Shown piece after piece: positions 5,092 through 6,515 of a stretch of DNA of 6,515 bases. Each line of letters starts with the position of its first letter. Within the stretch, counting starts at the first letter, position 1. Both the position numbers and the translations under genes were made by a program. A model generated the notes under the pieces. It was given only the letters and a program-made list of their open reading frames with translations, searched no databases and was not told the origin of the DNA. This stretch comes from Nanosynbacter sp. (GTDB lineage: Bacteria > Patescibacteriota > Saccharimonadia > Saccharimonadales > Saccharimonadaceae), in the NCBI GenBank assembly GCA_015257485.1, contig JABZKC010000027.1, forward strand, positions 1 to 6,515, read 5' to 3'.

Positions 5092-6381
5092 TTAGTTTTC
5101 TTCGAAAGGATTTTTCAAAACTAGTTCCGGATTAGCCTCTGCAATTCGCATTAGTTCATTGTACTTTGCAATGCGTTCAGAGCGTGAAAGTGAACCAGTC
5201 TTGATTTGTCCCGTACCGAGTCCGACCGCGAGGTGTGCGATGGCACTATCTTCGGTTTCGCCCGAGCGGTGCGACATTACGGTTCGGTAGCCGGCTTTTT
5301 GCGCCAAAACCACAGCGTCAATGGTTTCGGAAAGTGAACCAATCTGGTTTGGTTTAATCAAAATCGCATTCCCCACTTTTTCCTCGATACCTTTTTGGAG
5401 TAACTTTACATTGGTCACGAAGAGGTCGTCGCCGACTAATTGCAACTTATTGCCGAGTCGCTCAGTGAGCACTTTCCAGCCCTCCCAGTCATTTTCCGCC
5501 AGGCCGTCCTCGATCGAAACAATCGGATATTTTTCTAGCAACCCCTCATACCAGTCGATCATTTCGGCACTGGTCTTGGTTTCACCAGAGGTCTTTAATT
5601 TATAACCACCATCTTCGTAAAATTCCGAGGAGGCAATATCCATGGCAATCGCAATATCTTTACCGACAACGTAATTCGCGCGTTCGATCGCTTCACAAAT
5701 TAGTTCCAAAGGTTCGTTATTGCCACCGAAAACTTTTGGTGCATAACCACCCTCATCGCCTACCGTAGTCACATAATTTTTTTCTTTCAAAACCTTCTTC
5801 AGGGCGTGGAAAGTTTCTGCCCCCATGCGAATCGCTTCGTTGATATTGGTTGCCGCGATTGGCATCAGCATATATTCCTGAAAATCCGTACACCAATCCG
5901 CGTGTGCACCCCCGTTCATCACGTTCATCATTGGCATCGGTAAAGACATCCGGTCAGAGGTACCAGCAATTTTTGCCACATATTCATAAAACGGCATTTT
6001 CATCGCGCGCGCCGAAGCCTTCGCTAGGGCTAAGGAAACTGCCAAGATGGCATTGGCGCCAAGATTTGATTTATTTTCTGTACCGTCGAGCTGGATCATT
6101 AATTGATCGATCTCTCGCTGGTCGACGTGTTTACCGACAAGTAGGCTACTAATTTTAGTATTGACGTTACGCACGGCCTGCATAACACCTTTACCGTCGT
6201 AAAAGTTTTTATCCCCGTCACGTAATTCTAAGGCTTCGCCACTACCGGTCGATGCGCCAGATGGTACCATAGCGCGGCCAGCACTACCGTCGGATAAAAA
6301 GACGTCAGCTTCTACCGTCGGATTGCCGCGGCTATCGAGAATTTGCCTTGCGTGAATTTCTTTGATTGTGATATTTTCCAT
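5092..6381 (-). CDS. eno: Enolase (phosphopyruvate hydratase)
   Basis: Enolase interconverts 2-phosphoglycerate and phosphoenolpyruvate in cytosolic glycolysis. The 429-residue length and layout match bacterial enolases. Visible family signatures are ARQILDSRGNPTVE (11-24), the mobile loop SGASTG (41-46), NGGAHAD with H160, the acid E169 in FQEYM, the catalytic VGDEGG (E210), metal ligands D248 (AMDIASSEFY), E291 (SIEDGLAENDW) and D318 (VGDDLFVTN), catalytic base K343 (LIKPNQIGS), H371 in SHRSGETED and K394 in IKTGSLSRSER. All catalytic and Mg2+ residues are present. The segment after H160-A-D reads WCTDFQE where the E. coli-type enzyme has NNVDIQE. The ATG at 6381 starts the normal N-terminus and no Shine-Dalgarno sequence precedes it. 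It is a single-gene unit convergent with ligA and carries the only two cysteines among the proteins of this window (C164, C229). Confidence 0.97.
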   Translation of the reverse strand: MENITIKEIHARQILDSRGNPTVEADVFLSDGSAGRAMVPSGASTGSGEALELRDGDKNFYDGKGVMQAVRNVNTKISSLLVGKHVDQREIDQLMIQLDGTENKSNLGANAILAVSLALAKASARAMKMPFYEYVAKIAGTSDRMSLPMPMMNVMNGGAHADWCTDFQEYMLMPIAATNINEAIRMGAETFHALKKVLKEKNYVTTVGDEGGYAPKVFGGNNEPLELICEAIERANYVVGKDIAIAMDIASSEFYEDGGYKLKTSGETKTSAEMIDWYEGLLEKYPIVSIEDGLAENDWEGWKVLTERLGNKLQLVGDDLFVTNVKLLQKGIEEKVGNAILIKPNQIGSLSETIDAVVLAQKAGYRTVMSHRSGETEDSAIAHLAVGLGTGQIKTGSLSRSERIAKYNELMRIAEANPELVLKNPFEEN

Positions 6382-6387
6382 ATTTTT

Positions 6388-6396
6388 ATTATAGCA
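6388..6396 (-). promoter_or_regulatory. Extended -10 promoter of eno, near-leaderless
   Basis: Read on the minus strand, TGCTATAAT is a perfect extended -10 element (TGnTATAAT). The hexamer occupies 6388-6393 and ends only six bases before the eno ATG (6381). A start 6-7 bases downstream of the hexamer would fall on or next to the ATG. No convincing -35 hexamer lies 16-18 bp upstream, which an extended -10 can tolerate. No ribosome binding site separates promoter and start codon. Confidence 0.7.
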
Positions 6397-6463
6397 TTAG
6401 CATTTTGAAAAACTGCCCTTAAACCAGCGAATTTTTTGCAAAATCTTTATGATTACGGTTAAC

Positions 6464-6514
6464 CTACTCTAACCCCTCAAGTGCAACACCTTGAGACCTA
6501 TAGACCTCGAGTGG
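6464..6514 (-). CDS. Possible C-terminal end of an upstream minus-strand gene
   Basis: One minus-strand frame is open from the window edge for 16 codons and reads PLEVYRSQGVALEGLE before a TAG stop at 6466-6464. The composition looks protein-like and a gene running leftward into the eno promoter region would fit the compact layout. However, 16 codons open by chance is common, the stop is TAG while every other gene here uses TAA, and the inverted repeat at 6476-6495 would lie inside it. I cannot name a family. Confidence 0.2.
   Translation of the reverse strand, partial: PLEVYRSQGVALEGLE
6476..6495. repeat. Small inverted repeat upstream of eno
   Basis: CTCAAGTG (6476-6483) pairs with CAC-c-TTGAG (6487-6495) through an 8-bp stem with one bulged C and a CAA loop. 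AGACCT then occurs twice, at 6494-6499 and 6502-6507. No T tract follows on either strand, so it is not an obvious terminator. It could be the 3' end of the next unit or an operator-like site; nothing in the sequence decides this. Confidence 0.4.
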
Positions 6515-6515
6515 A

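Noticed and set aside
5321..5605. Plus-strand open frames opposite eno (5321-5605 and 5850-6152)
   Set aside because: They are antisense to strongly conserved enolase motifs and their translations look random, with no ribosome binding site or family resemblance.

Overview
The window reads as an ordinary chromosomal housekeeping segment of a bacterium with moderate GC, standard-code genes (all five stops are TAA and no in-frame TGA occurs) and very compact spacing. Several traits suggest a reduced Patescibacteria/CPR-type lineage, perhaps Saccharibacteria: a divergent NAD-dependent DNA ligase, a lemA-htpX pair followed by a membrane protein I do not recognise, an unusual tRNA elbow, and almost no cysteine. 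This assignment is inference from protein style and not a database match.

Layout. Positions 1-111 hold a possible partial terminator and a sigma70-type promoter. A tRNA-Gly(GCC) with encoded CCA lies at 112-188 and is followed at once by a strong hairpin terminator (193-229). An extended -10 promoter (243-270) then starts a rightward operon: lemA (293-868), htpX (933-1808), a six-TM membrane protein (1808-2878) and ligA (2882-4885). A 13-bp GNRA-capped hairpin separates lemA from htpX. The last three genes are packed with a 1-nt overlap and a 3-nt gap, so they are probably translationally coupled. A bidirectional terminator (4905-4934) and a block of degenerate tandem repeats (4941-5091) fill the space between ligA and the convergent gene eno (6381-5092, minus strand). 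The eno promoter sits so close to its ATG that the mRNA should be nearly leaderless. The last 134 bases hold this promoter, a small inverted repeat and possibly the last codons of another minus-strand gene.

How the genes work together. LemA and HtpX are a recurrent membrane-anchored pair linked to envelope protein quality control. The third protein, coupled to htpX, may act in the same membrane process. LigA seals nicks in replication and repair and appears to share this transcript mainly through genome compaction. Enolase is a separate glycolytic unit.

I see no defence system, mobile element, CRISPR array or clearly novel multi-gene system. The most notable points are a compensatory U19-A56 pair in place of G19-C56 in the tRNA, a cysteine-free LigA that keeps the zinc-finger region without its metal ligands and has an altered domain Ia, the near-leaderless eno promoter, and the structured lemA-htpX spacer.
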